64,000 nucleotides of DNA, from positions 62,001 to 126,000 of the forward strand of contig NZ_KQ947475.1 in the NCBI RefSeq assembly GCF_001506075.1, in the 5' to 3' direction. The stretch comes from Vibrio sp. MEBiC08052 (lineage in GTDB: Bacteria; Pseudomonadota; Gammaproteobacteria; Enterobacterales; Vibrionaceae). The position numbers and the translations under genes were made by a program. The notes beneath the pieces were generated by a model. That model made no database searches, was not told where the DNA came from, and saw only the letters and a list, made by a program, of their open reading frames with translations. Below are positions 1 to 9,418 of the stretch, piece after piece. The first letter of the stretch is position 1, and every line of letters begins with the position of its first letter.

Positions 1-1
1 A

Positions 2-280
2 CATGTTCAATCAATCACGCGCAGTAACGGATTGTCTTTTCTCGTCTTTGGTGCACTGCTGAGTGTCATCACATTGGGCATCATTGCTTTTATCTTTTCT
101 GGAAGTGGCGTTACTCCTTTTTATAATCTCTTGCTCATTTTTCCTCTCTTGATTGTATTCCTGTTTTCCGGCTTCTTTATTTGGATTGGCATCAAAGCCA
201 AGCAAAAAGAGCGGGCTGTGAAAAAAGTGCTGGATCAAGTGAAAATAGACGTATTGGTCGATGCGGCTACGCTTGGTTAG
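2..280 (+). CDS. Membrane protein, 5' end outside the window
   Basis: The frame is open to the left edge, so this is the C-terminal part of a longer gene. A TTG at 32 is possible as a start but has no clear ribosome binding site. The visible part has two strongly hydrophobic segments (about residues 2-22 and 30-52 from that TTG), then a basic, charged tail ending at a TAG at 278-280. I do not recognise the family. An inner-membrane location is inferred from the hydrophobic segments only. It lies just upstream of an IS3 remnant at the left part of the accessory island. Confidence 0.45.
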   Translation, partial: HVQSITRSNGLSFLVFGALLSVITLGIIAFIFSGSGVTPFYNLLLIFPLLIVFLFSGFFIWIGIKAKQKERAVKKVLDQVKIDVLVDAATLG

Positions 281-370
281 TGACCTCCTCTCTGAAAACT
301 CTAATTATGGGTGCCATTGTTCAAAGGGGGGACAATTTCTTAAAAGCCCGATCCCCAGCACCAGCCAAAC

Positions 371-816
<446 letters not shown>

Positions 817-940
817 CTAACGAGGCGATGAATTCTGTGTGGGCTTGTCGCTTTGCAGTGAACTGCCAGTAAACATAAGAGTTGGGCGAGATTTAAAGTC
901 CAGCACAGACAAGACCGCTAGAGTACTGGCGGTGTACTGA

Positions 941-1687
941 CTATATCAGTGCCATTTCCAGTTTATGTTTGCGTTTCACCCAATCTGGTAAAGAGCGTTC
1001 GAGTAAGCGATAAAACTCTGGGCCGTGGTTGTGGTGCTCAAGGTGACACAGTTCATGAATGATCACATACTCGATACACTCTTTCGGTGCCTTAATTAGG
1101 TCCCGGTTTAAAGTCAGTGTTCCGCTTTTAGATAGGCTGCCCCAGCGCTTTTTGAGTTGCATAATTTTAATGGTTGGCTTGTTGGTATCTGAATGTTTGA
1201 GTTTCTTCCAACAATCCGAAAATACTCTATTTAAATGAAAATCGGCTTTTTCTCGATACCAGTTACTGAGTAGAGACTCAACATGGTCAGGTTTACCACA
1301 AGTAGACGTCACCCAAAAAAAGCCAGCTTTCAGCGCCACACCGTTGTCAGTACCTACTTCAATTTTTAGTCGATACTTTTTGCCTAGATACAAATGGCTT
1401 TCACCACTCACGTATTTGCGAGAAGGGGTTCTTGGGTCAAACTGGTCAAAGTAGCGAATTTGACGTTTGATCCACCGAGCACGTTTTTTAACCTTGGCTT
1501 CAATCGCGTCGCGACCGGTGCCTTCAGGGGCTTTAACAAAAACAGATTGATCAGGGTGAACCGATATTTCCAGCGACTTGCGTTTAGAAAAAGTCAGCTG
1601 GAAGGGGATTTCTCCCCCTCCATACACAACGACTAGCTTTTCAGCGCTTGCCGGAAGCGTCTCGGCTTGCTTGATGATTGACAACAT
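941..1687 (-). CDS. YgjP-like (DUF45, M48-related) zinc metallopeptidase
   Basis: A 248-residue protein with the zinc signature HELCH at about residues 211-215 and a third histidine six residues on (HNHGPEFY), the hallmark of the DUF45/YgjP family, with WYREKA and KKRWGS also typical. Relatives often sit next to type I restriction genes; the substrate is unknown. The start is the ATG at 1687, which overlaps the hsdR stop as TGATG and has GGAGG nine bases upstream inside hsdR. The TTG three bases earlier is less likely. It is the last gene of the hsd operon, so translational coupling to hsdR is likely. No secretion signal is seen, so it is probably cytoplasmic. Confidence 0.85.
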   Translation of the reverse strand: MLSIIKQAETLPASAEKLVVVYGGGEIPFQLTFSKRKSLEISVHPDQSVFVKAPEGTGRDAIEAKVKKRARWIKRQIRYFDQFDPRTPSRKYVSGESHLYLGKKYRLKIEVGTDNGVALKAGFFWVTSTCGKPDHVESLLSNWYREKADFHLNRVFSDCWKKLKHSDTNKPTIKIMQLKKRWGSLSKSGTLTLNRDLIKAPKECIEYVIIHELCHLEHHNHGPEFYRLLERSLPDWVKRKHKLEMALI

Positions 1688-4600
1688 CAATAGTGCCTCC
1701 GGTGTTTCGCAACCTGCATCGTTTTCTCAATGATTTCGTCCATTTGCTCTAAACTCAGCGTCACACCGTACTGTTCTTTGACTTCATCATAAAGAAAATC
1801 GTCAATATCATTCATCGCCGTTTTTTGAACGTCGGCATCGTCCCAAAAATCGACCTTCCAATGAGCATCAATGATTTTTTGTATCGCCAATGATGTTTGT
1901 GCGGCAATCGCATCTAGCTGAACATCGTCTAACTCGTTGAGTGTTGCCACTTGCTGGAACTGCGGTTTAATCAAGCCAAAGTAGGCACACGCTTCGTCGT
2001 TTTCACGAATGCAATCAGGCATATCATCATGCTGTTTAGTGGCAACCTTGTTACGAATATCAATCACTCGGTTGAGATATTCTAAGTCTGATATGCGCTT
2101 AGCTTTAAAGTCATCAATAGCGGCTTGGATCAACTTAGAAAATTTCTCATAAAACGCAGGATCTTCGTCCATATTCTCCGAAATACTACGCTTTGTGGCA
2201 TGGGCGATGGTGTCCGCTTTTGACGCCGTGGTTTTGGTTTGATAAACCCCTTGCTCTTCTTTCACGGCGGTAAACATTTTTTCATCAAACATATTCACCG
2301 GCTCGTTAAGCTGAGTCACCTCATTGGCCTGAATATGTGTATCCAGCAGTTTTTTAATTTTCGGCTCGTAGTCGCGATAATCAATGGCCTCGGCGTAACG
2401 CAACTTAACCGCCGCCTTTAAGTTCTGAAAACGTTTTAAATCGTTTTTATAGGTTTGTAGCTTCTTCTCATCAGAGTTCATAATGAACTGCTCAGACGAT
2501 AAAGCGATTGCCAGAGATTTACTGTACACCGATAAGCATTCATAAAACTCTTCACGCAATTCGTCATCCGCCAGTAACACCTCATAGGCTTCTTCGTCTT
2601 TTGAGTTTTTAACGGCTTTAAACAGATCCCATAAATCAGAGTAGCGTTGTGGCAGTTTAAACACTTCTTCGTTGATTGACGTCAACGTGCCCGCTAAGTC
2701 ATCTTCGTCAAACCCTTCAAAGGCTTCATACATGGTTAGGGCTTTATCCAGCTCGCCCAATACACTGGCATAGTCGATGATATAGCCAAACTCTTTGCCT
2801 TCGTACAGGCGGTTAACCCGAGCAATAGCCTGTAGTAGCGTGTGCTCTCGCAGGGTTCGACATAGGTACAGCACGGTGTTGCGCGGTGCATCAAAACCGG
2901 TTAATAGCTTATCCACCACAATGAGTATTTCAGGGTCATCACCGTATTTAAACTGGTTGATGATTTGTTTGGTGTACTCTTCTTCAGAGCCAAAGCGCTT
3001 CATCATTTTGTCCCAGAATTTACCTACTTCGTCGGTTGGTCCTTCGTCCACTTCATCGTGGCCTTCACGGGTATCGGGGCCAGAAATCACTACCTCTGTG
3101 GTGACGGTGCCAATTTCATGCAGAAATTGCTGGTACTTTAATGCAGCCTGTTTGCCTGGGGCGACCAGCTGAGCCTTTAAGCCGGTGCCTTGCCAGTTAG
3201 CACGAAAATGCTCGCTGATATCAAAGGCGCGCATATATATCACTTGATCAGCTTTGTTTAGCATTTCAGCGCGGGCGTATTTCTTTTTCAGGTCGGCCTT
3301 TTGCTCTTTGCTTAAATCAGCGGTGTGGCGCTCAAACCATAGGTCGATAGCCGACTGATTCTGTTCCATCTCAACATGTCGGCCTTCGTACAGTAGTGGC
3401 AATACGGCTTCGTCGGCAACCGCTTGTTTAATGGTGTAGTGCGGCTCAATCAGGCCACCAAATTTGGCAAAGTTATTCTTTTCTTTTTTCAGCAGCGGTG
3501 TACCGGTAAAGCCAAGAAAGCACGCATTCGGCAACATTTGGCGCATTCTGGCCGCCAACGAACCAAAGTTGGTACGGTGGCTTTCATCGACCAGTACAAA
3601 TATATCGTGCGACTCATCGACAAACTTCTCAGCAATCCAGCCTTTATCAAATCTGTGAATCAGCGTGGTGATCAACCCCACTTTGTTCTTTAGGTGTTTT
3701 ACCAAGTTTCGGCCAGAAGTTGCAGATTCACGGCTTAAACCGCAGGCTGTAAAGGTGTTAGCAAGCTGCTTATCGAGATCAATCCTATCGGTAACTAAAA
3801 TAATCCTTGGATTGATCAATTGTGAATCAAGCGCCATGGTGCGGGTGAGCATCACCATGGTGAGCGATTTACCCGAGCCTTGGGTATGCCAAATAACACC
3901 ACCTTGGCGCTTATCTTTAGCGCTTTTTCTTTTGATGCGGGCGATGGTCGCTTTAATCACAAAATATTGTTGATAGCGCGCCACTTTCTTAATGCCACCA
4001 TCAAACAGGGTAAAGCGATACACCAAATCTAATAAACGCTCCGGGCGGCACAGGCTGTGAATGGCATTGTCTTGCTCTGTCACCAAGCGTTTGCCTTCAG
4101 CCTCTAGCGCATCAAAAAACGGCCGTGCGGCGGCAAATTTGCCACTAAATAACAGCGTTTTAGTGTCTTCGTCTAAGGTGGTATTCACGCCTTTATCGAC
4201 ATCGGCAGGCTTATCTTCCTGCTCCTTCCACACGCCCCAGAACTTCTTAGGCGTACCTGCTGTGGCATATTGGGCGGCGTTTTTATTCACCGCCAATACT
4301 TGCTGCACATAGGTAAACAGGCGCGGAATATAGTCATCGCCCTGGTTGCGAATATTTTGCGATATGGCTTGTTCTACATCCACTTTTGGTGATTTGCATT
4401 CAATCACACTAAACGGAATACCATTGACGAACAACACAATATCCGGGCGTATAGTTTCCGTGCTGCGCGCCCGCTCGACAGAGAACTCCGCTACTACATG
4501 AAAGCTGTTATTGCTTGGGTTTTTCCAATCAATGTAATTGAGGGTAAAACTTTTTGAGTCCCCCTCAATGGTTTGCTCCATGGCTGAGCCTAAGGTGATT

Positions 4601-4935
4601 AAATCGTAAATCGACTCATTGGTTTTTTGCAGGCCATCAAACTTGATATTTTTCAGCTTTTGGATCGCGGTTTGGATGTTCTCCTCGCTAAACAGATACT
4701 CGCCACCTTTATAGTTAATGCGGTTGATCTTTTTTAGCTGCTGGCGAAGTATCCCTTCCAAAATTACATTGGCACTGCGCCCACCCCGTTCAGCCAATGC
4801 TTGCTCTGGAGTAAGGTATTCGTAACCCAAATTAATTAGCTGTTGCAGGGCAGGAATTTGCGACAAGTACTTTTCGTTAAACTCAAAGCCCGAAGGCTCC
4901 GAATTGACATCGTAGTTTACCGGAGGTGTGCTCAT
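1687..4935 (-). CDS. hsdR: Type I restriction enzyme, R (motor/nuclease) subunit
   Basis: This 1082-residue protein cleaves DNA after ATP-driven translocation, as part of the HsdR2M2S complex. Visible order: an N-terminal nuclease of PD-(D/E)xK type (Asp165, then Glu179-Cys-Lys181); a superfamily 2 helicase with Walker A (TQGSGKS at about 351-357), a DESH box (450-453) and GFTGTP (475-480); then RVNRLY of motif VI; then a long helical C-terminus that in the family contacts the methylase. Length is normal and no break is seen. The ATG overlaps the hsdS stop by four bases (ATGA), so the two are probably translationally coupled. Confidence 0.97.
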   Translation of the reverse strand: MSTPPVNYDVNSEPSGFEFNEKYLSQIPALQQLINLGYEYLTPEQALAERGGRSANVILEGILRQQLKKINRINYKGGEYLFSEENIQTAIQKLKNIKFDGLQKTNESIYDLITLGSAMEQTIEGDSKSFTLNYIDWKNPSNNSFHVVAEFSVERARSTETIRPDIVLFVNGIPFSVIECKSPKVDVEQAISQNIRNQGDDYIPRLFTYVQQVLAVNKNAAQYATAGTPKKFWGVWKEQEDKPADVDKGVNTTLDEDTKTLLFSGKFAAARPFFDALEAEGKRLVTEQDNAIHSLCRPERLLDLVYRFTLFDGGIKKVARYQQYFVIKATIARIKRKSAKDKRQGGVIWHTQGSGKSLTMVMLTRTMALDSQLINPRIILVTDRIDLDKQLANTFTACGLSRESATSGRNLVKHLKNKVGLITTLIHRFDKGWIAEKFVDESHDIFVLVDESHRTNFGSLAARMRQMLPNACFLGFTGTPLLKKEKNNFAKFGGLIEPHYTIKQAVADEAVLPLLYEGRHVEMEQNQSAIDLWFERHTADLSKEQKADLKKKYARAEMLNKADQVIYMRAFDISEHFRANWQGTGLKAQLVAPGKQAALKYQQFLHEIGTVTTEVVISGPDTREGHDEVDEGPTDEVGKFWDKMMKRFGSEEEYTKQIINQFKYGDDPEILIVVDKLLTGFDAPRNTVLYLCRTLREHTLLQAIARVNRLYEGKEFGYIIDYASVLGELDKALTMYEAFEGFDEDDLAGTLTSINEEVFKLPQRYSDLWDLFKAVKNSKDEEAYEVLLADDELREEFYECLSVYSKSLAIALSSEQFIMNSDEKKLQTYKNDLKRFQNLKAAVKLRYAEAIDYRDYEPKIKKLLDTHIQANEVTQLNEPVNMFDEKMFTAVKEEQGVYQTKTTASKADTIAHATKRSISENMDEDPAFYEKFSKLIQAAIDDFKAKRISDLEYLNRVIDIRNKVATKQHDDMPDCIRENDEACAYFGLIKPQFQQVATLNELDDVQLDAIAAQTSLAIQKIIDAHWKVDFWDDADVQKTAMNDIDDFLYDEVKEQYGVTLSLEQMDEIIEKTMQVAKHRRHY

Positions 4936-6173
4936 GCGATAGCCTCCCGAAGTTCTCCCTCAGCGACAGACTGGGTACTGCTAACTTGCCAAGCACCCGT
5001 GAGCAGTTTTTGCATCAGGCCGCGTTTTTGGATGCGGTATTTTTCAGCTAATAGCTTTAATCCATCTATCTCTTTCTCCGCCAGAGATAATATATTTGCT
5101 ATATCGTTTTGTTCCTCTAAATTTGGCAAGCCTATCAGTGAGTTCGAAAGCCACTCCATGTCGAGATTTCTTCTTACAATACTGGCACCCTGTATTGAAG
5201 AGTCCAAAAGTATTTTTGTCATGTAATGGCTTCTAATGAAGAACCTTAAGTAGTCTCTATTGTAAGGTCCTTCATTTAATTTAAACGTTTTGTATGCGGG
5301 GGAAACTATTCCTGTGTCCCTTATAGTTTGAAAGTCGATAGCTCCCATCCAGAAATTAAGCCCACTCATAACCAGCGTATATTTATCGACAATTAAATAT
5401 TTACTCTTATCTTTGCTTGCAACCTCTTTGTTAAAGTATTCGCTCTGGCTGACAATACCGTCTTTTGTGACTGATAGAACTTCGTAGTCAGCACATGATG
5501 TGTTTACTTTCTTAAACAATGAGAAAATAGAGCCAAATGCCGTTGGAATGCTTTTTCCTGTGAACCCAAACGATTTCTTTCTCTTTGATAGTAAGTTTGT
5601 GCACAACCACTCAAACTGCTTTTCCTTAGCCGCAATTAACGCCTCCGTTTTTTCGATGGCGTTGTCCCATTCAGACAAAATCCTAGAAATCTTCCTCTGC
5701 TCATCTATTAGTGGTAGCGGCACAAGCTCTTTTTTAAGATTTTTACCACTAATTACAGGAACAGCTCCGCTGTTACAAAATCGACCAAGATCTTGAAACT
5801 CAAACCAGTAATAGAGGTACTCAAAATAGCACTTCTCCTCATCGGTAACAGTTATCACTATGACGTTGTCGTCTGTTACACAATCTTCGGTGAGGAGGAG
5901 TTTATTATTTAATTTTAAGGCAGCTCCTACCCTAGGAAAAACAATACTGTTTGCGGGAAATGGAGTAGCCTTAATTTTTTCTAGAACATCATCATCTACA
6001 TAGTTTTTAGTTCTATAGACATACTTTTTGTTACCCAAAGAGTTTAAGTCTGCAACTTTCACATACATCCATTTACCTTCAGCATTACCTTGGTAGGAGC
6101 GGCTAAATGTATATCCCTGCTTGATTGTCACTAAAGAACCGAGAGGAGACTCTGAGACTGGAGCTTTACTCAT
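4932..6173 (-). CDS. hsdS: Type I restriction-modification specificity subunit
   Basis: A 413-residue S subunit with the usual two half-repeats. Each has a variable target recognition domain followed by a conserved helix (DEQRKISRILSEWDNAIEKTE near the middle, EEQNDIANILSLAEKEI at the end). Each half reads one part of a bipartite target, and the two helices act as the spacer ruler. The target sequence cannot be predicted by eye. The ATG overlaps the dinD stop and the stop overlaps hsdR, fixing it in the operon. The coding strand is more AT-rich than hsdM and hsdR, which fits the known rapid exchange of recognition domains. Confidence 0.95.
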   Translation of the reverse strand: MSKAPVSESPLGSLVTIKQGYTFSRSYQGNAEGKWMYVKVADLNSLGNKKYVYRTKNYVDDDVLEKIKATPFPANSIVFPRVGAALKLNNKLLLTEDCVTDDNVIVITVTDEEKCYFEYLYYWFEFQDLGRFCNSGAVPVISGKNLKKELVPLPLIDEQRKISRILSEWDNAIEKTEALIAAKEKQFEWLCTNLLSKRKKSFGFTGKSIPTAFGSIFSLFKKVNTSCADYEVLSVTKDGIVSQSEYFNKEVASKDKSKYLIVDKYTLVMSGLNFWMGAIDFQTIRDTGIVSPAYKTFKLNEGPYNRDYLRFFIRSHYMTKILLDSSIQGASIVRRNLDMEWLSNSLIGLPNLEEQNDIANILSLAEKEIDGLKLLAEKYRIQKRGLMQKLLTGAWQVSSTQSVAEGELREAIA

Positions 6174-7015
6174 TGATCACCCTCCAACTTTTTCTGCGCA
6201 CGCGCCAACTGGGGAATGCCTTTTTCGGGCGTTGGCAAATCCTCTGGCATGGTGCCCCCCAGTTCTTCAATGGTGGCACGCACTTTGGCACCCACTTCAA
6301 AATGGGTTTGGTTGGCATGGGCTTTATTACTGACTTGATCGCGCTTTAGCTTCTCTTCTGTTTGCGTGGCACGGAACAGGTTGGCGGCCAGTTCGGTACT
6401 ACCCATATGGTCGAGGATTTTCTGGCTCTTTTTTAAGCCTTTGTGTTGGTGAATGGCTTTGTTGTCTAACCCGCCATACAAGCCTTTATAGCCATGGTTT
6501 TGGAAAATGGCGTAGTCCAAGCCAGACTCAACCCCCGCACCACGGGCCGCCGCAGCCAGTTGCTTGTTGTGGTCGGCTAATTCATTGCGCAGCATTAAGC
6601 GTTTTTGGTCTTCATTTAGTTGCTGAAAACCAGTGTCATCCTGTAGCTCTTGGCGACGAGTCTGAATGGCAAAATAGGTCTGGCCATTGGCGATTATAGG
6701 CTTACGGACATCGCCGTTTTGCACAATGAGGTAACAGGCATAGCGTGACAAGGCAAACGAGTCCATTTTGCGCTGGGCACCTGAGCCAATTTCGACCATC
6801 TCGTGGATCTCCACGAAATGGTCGGCCACCGCTTGGCCGCTGTTTTCACAGGCTTTTTTGGCTTTCTCGATAACCGGCAAAAAGTTACGGAACTCGGCAT
6901 AGTCCAATACCTTCGCCAACTGGCGTGCCAGCCAAACTTCGCCGCCTTGTTCATTAATCACGCGAATGCTTTCAAAGCTGGTGTGTTCTGGTTGGGTAAG
7001 CTGCTTGTCACTCAT
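6170..7015 (-). CDS. dinD: DinD-like DNA damage-inducible protein inside the hsd operon
   Basis: 281 residues matching the DinD family: an N-terminal BRO-N-like region (GGEVWLARQLAKVLDYAEFRNF) followed by a DinD-specific helical part with MDSFALSRYACYLIVQNGD. In Escherichia coli DinD is LexA-controlled and inhibits RecA strand exchange; whether this copy does so is inference. The start is supported by GGAGG six bases upstream, within the preceding 36-aa ORF, whose TGA overlaps this ATG. The stop overlaps hsdS by four bases. No LexA box is possible directly upstream because it lies within the operon, so it probably follows hsdM expression rather than SOS. Confidence 0.9.
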   Translation of the reverse strand: MSDKQLTQPEHTSFESIRVINEQGGEVWLARQLAKVLDYAEFRNFLPVIEKAKKACENSGQAVADHFVEIHEMVEIGSGAQRKMDSFALSRYACYLIVQNGDVRKPIIANGQTYFAIQTRRQELQDDTGFQQLNEDQKRLMLRNELADHNKQLAAAARGAGVESGLDYAIFQNHGYKGLYGGLDNKAIHQHKGLKKSQKILDHMGSTELAANLFRATQTEEKLKRDQVSNKAHANQTHFEVGAKVRATIEELGGTMPEDLPTPEKGIPQLARAQKKLEGDQ

Positions 7016-7122
7016 CGCATACCTCCTACCATTTTCGTGACGTCACGTAATTGGTTAGCTGTGTCGTACTCAGGCTCAGATACCATTTTGTTGGCGTCAA
7101 CAAATTGGTTGTTGTTTGTCAT
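7012..7122 (-). CDS. 36-residue ORF with an internal duplication, between hsdM and dinD
   Basis: This short frame starts two bases after the hsdM stop and its TGA overlaps the dinD ATG, the same spacing pattern as the other operon joints. A GGAGG lies 13 bases before the ATG, within the end of hsdM. The product is polar and contains two copies of one unit: NQFVDANKMV and NQLRDVTKMV, with matching DNA repeats. No family is recognised. It could be a genuine small subunit or regulator, or a leader that couples dinD to hsdM translation. Tight packing supports translation; function is unknown. Confidence 0.6.
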   Translation of the reverse strand: MTNNNQFVDANKMVSEPEYDTANQLRDVTKMVGGMR

Positions 7123-7124
7123 AC

Positions 7125-8771
7125 TCACTCAGCCACCTCCGTTGTGTTGCTTTGCGCCTCGTTAGGCACGATATCCTTTAACAGCGCTGCCATTTTGCTG
7201 CGAACGTCGGCGAGTTCGGTTTCAAGGGTGGTAATTTCCGCCTGTACCGCCACAATATCTACTTCAATTTCTTCTTCGAAGGTATCGACGTAGCGCGGGA
7301 TATTCAGGTTAAAGTCGTTCTCTTTGATCTCGTCAAAGGTGGCTAAATGGGCGTATTTTTCTACCTCTTCACGGGCTGTTACCGCCGCAACAATTTTGTC
7401 TAAGTGCTCATCCAGTAGGATGTTTTGGTTTTTACCAGGTTGGTAATGGTCTTTACCGCTGGCATCGACAAACAGCACGTCTTTGCGGTTTTCATTGGCA
7501 CCGCCTTTTTCACGCGAGCGGTCAAATATCAGAATTGCCACAGGAATGCCGGTGCTTGGGAATAAGTTACCAGGTAAACCAATCACGGCATCCAGTAGGT
7601 TTTCTTCAATCAGTTGTTGGCGAATACGGCCTTCTGCCGCGCCTCTAAACAGCACGCCATGAGGCACCACTACGGCAATGCGGCCTTCTTTTTCAACGGC
7701 GGCTTCAACCATGTGGCTGATAAAGGCAAAGTCGGCTTTTGACTTAGGTGGTAGCCCACGCCAGTAGCGGTTGTATCTGTCTGCTTCAACGTCTTCTGAC
7801 CCCCATTTGTCGAGTGAAAACGGTGGGTTGGCAACCACGTTATCAAACTTCATCAGTCGGTCGTTTTCGACCAAGGCTGGTGAGGTAAGGGTGTTACACC
7901 ATTCAATGCGAGCAGAGTCTGAACCGTGCAAGAACATATTCATACGTGCAAGCGCCCAAGTGCTGCCGTTGACTTCCATGCCATAGAGTGAGTAATTGCG
8001 ATCGCCCACTTGACGTGCGGCTTCAATCAATAGCCCGGCTGAGCCACAGGCAGGGTCACAAATACGCGCCCCTGACTTTGGCGCAGACAGTCGCGCGACC
8101 AGCTCAGAGACTTTATGGGGAGTGTAGAATTCACCTGCTTTTTTACCTGCATCGGAGCCAAAGCGCTCAATAAGGTAGATGTAGGTGTTACCAATCACAT
8201 CTTCAGACACGCGCGACGGGCTCATGTCGAGAGCGGGCTTGTTGAAATCGTCCAGCAAGGTTTTTAGGCGGCGGTTACGGTCTTTGGTTTTACCCAAGTT
8301 GGCTTCGCTGTTGAAATCGATATTACGGAACACGCCTTCTAACTTGGCTTTGTTCGCGGTTTCAATATGCTCTAAAACAATGTTGATCAGCTCGCCAATG
8401 TTTGGTTCGTTTTTACGCTCTAACAATGAATAGTAGTTGGCCAAAAAGGTGTCGGTAACGACGGTTTTCTTCTCTTTGGTCGCTGGGTCTACAACTTCTT
8501 CTGTAAGTTCTACCATTGGCAGTACAAAGCGCTCGCGCTCAAGCTTACGTATGATACGGACGTCGTCGTCACCGTACTGTTTTTTATATTCTTCGTAGTG
8601 GTCATTCCATACATCGGAGATGTATTTTACGAACAGCATTACTAGGATGTAGTCTTTGTATTGCGCCGGGTCTACCGCGCCACGGAAAGTATCGCATGCA
8701 GCCCATGCTGCATTGTTGATGTCTTTTTGTTGAATTTTATCGCTCATGCTTTTGTTCATGCTGTTATTCAT
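7125..8771 (-). CDS. hsdM: Type I restriction-modification DNA methyltransferase (M subunit)
   Basis: 548 residues. An N-terminal helical domain is followed by GEFYTP (about 213-218), the SAM-binding motif DPACGSAGLL (from 239) and the N6-adenine catalytic motif NPPF (315-318), then a C-terminal coiled segment that holds HsdS. It methylates the host site and forms the core of the restriction complex. The first ATG at 8771 is preferred because GAGGG lies seven bases upstream; internal Met codons at residues 5 and 9 are alternatives. It heads the run hsdM, small ORF, dinD, hsdS, hsdR, ygjP-like. Length and motifs look intact. Confidence 0.96.
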   Translation of the reverse strand: MNNSMNKSMSDKIQQKDINNAAWAACDTFRGAVDPAQYKDYILVMLFVKYISDVWNDHYEEYKKQYGDDDVRIIRKLERERFVLPMVELTEEVVDPATKEKKTVVTDTFLANYYSLLERKNEPNIGELINIVLEHIETANKAKLEGVFRNIDFNSEANLGKTKDRNRRLKTLLDDFNKPALDMSPSRVSEDVIGNTYIYLIERFGSDAGKKAGEFYTPHKVSELVARLSAPKSGARICDPACGSAGLLIEAARQVGDRNYSLYGMEVNGSTWALARMNMFLHGSDSARIEWCNTLTSPALVENDRLMKFDNVVANPPFSLDKWGSEDVEADRYNRYWRGLPPKSKADFAFISHMVEAAVEKEGRIAVVVPHGVLFRGAAEGRIRQQLIEENLLDAVIGLPGNLFPSTGIPVAILIFDRSREKGGANENRKDVLFVDASGKDHYQPGKNQNILLDEHLDKIVAAVTAREEVEKYAHLATFDEIKENDFNLNIPRYVDTFEEEIEVDIVAVQAEITTLETELADVRSKMAALLKDIVPNEAQSNTTEVAE

Positions 8772-8798
8772 AAACGGCCCTCAAATTTGGTCAGTGTT

Positions 8799-8837
8799 TA
8801 TAAAGCGGGGCCGGCTTTATACCGATAGCGCCCCGCT
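8799..8837 (-). promoter_or_regulatory. Two overlapping, mutually exclusive inverted repeats before hsdM
   Basis: In the 83-base gap upstream of hsdM, TATAAAGC (8799-8806) pairs perfectly with GCTTTATA (8814-8821). AGCGGGGC (8804-8811) pairs perfectly with GCCCCGCT (8830-8837). The two stems share bases, so only one can form in RNA. It may be an operator, an attenuator-like leader or chance; no regulator for it is evident next door. Confidence 0.45.
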
Positions 8838-8854
8838 AGCTGTAAGTTAAAAGG

Positions 8855-9085
8855 TTAGGAATCGAGTACGGCTGATTGAGTCCATGTAATCGACCGCCCA
8901 AATGGAGGGTAAATCGATGTATTGTCTTTTACGGTGTACCGTGCAATGACTTCACCTTGCTCGTTTAGCTCTTCACATTCATAGGCATCAGTGTCTTGGC
9001 CTTTTCGTTGCGACCACTGACTACTTACGATGTTGAGGGTATGCGATTCAGGTAACCCTATTTTCTTTTTGTATTCATCACTCAT
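8855..9085 (-). CDS. Hypothetical 76-residue protein upstream of hsdM
   Basis: A small, charged, soluble protein (starts MSDEYKKKIGLPESH, ends SAVLDS). Central residues ECEELNEQGEVIARYTVKDNTS suggest a short beta-rich fold, but no family is recognised. The start at 9085 has an AGG-type site nearby (AAGGATAGTTGCCCTT lies just upstream), and the gene sits eight bases after the DUF2188 gene, so the two are probably co-transcribed. The 83-base gap to hsdM contains inverted repeats and may separate it from the restriction operon. Confidence 0.65.
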   Translation of the reverse strand: MSDEYKKKIGLPESHTLNIVSSQWSQRKGQDTDAYECEELNEQGEVIARYTVKDNTSIYPPFGRSITWTQSAVLDS

Positions 9086-9093
9086 AAGGGCAA

Positions 9094-9339
9094 CTATCCT
9101 TTAATATCTTTCGGGTCATTGCCGTGGCTATCCTTGCGTTGTATCTGGCCGTCTTTGCCATGTACAACTAGCTCAGAGCCTTCGCGCTTGCTTTGTTCGC
9201 GTGCTGCAGCTTCGGCCTCTCGTTTGGTGCTGTGTACGCTTGAAGCACGTTCTGCACCGCCTTTTTTGTTCGCCCATCCATCAGGATGTGGTACGACATG
9301 TCGGGTGTTGCCCTTGCTTGATGATGTATTCTTTGCCAT
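9094..9339 (-). CDS. DUF2188-family small protein
   Basis: 81 residues, rich in Lys, Ser, Gly and Ala. The pattern HVVPHPDGWANKKGGAERASSVHSTKREAEAAAREQSKREGSELVVHGKDGQIQRKDSHG, taken in pieces, is the classic DUF2188 layout: an HVVP start, a central helix of AxxxAxxxA type, and an ELVVHGKDGxIQ end. The family has no established function; members are common next to restriction-modification and other accessory genes. It lies eight bases before the 76-aa gene and after the single-TRD S-like gene on the same strand, so all three may form one transcript. Confidence 0.8.
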   Translation of the reverse strand: MAKNTSSSKGNTRHVVPHPDGWANKKGGAERASSVHSTKREAEAAAREQSKREGSELVVHGKDGQIQRKDSHGNDPKDIKG

Positions 9340-9418
9340 AATTTCGGCTCCTGTTTTTTGAAATGAAACGTGGATTAAAGTTTTGCTAAAAGTGCTGTCA
9401 CACTTTCGGCTCGTCTAA

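Noticed and set aside
7051-7293. Plus-strand frames across the hsd operon and LPS genes
   Set aside because: They are shadows of the opposite-strand genes with Ser/Arg-rich, unprotein-like translations and no ribosome binding sites.
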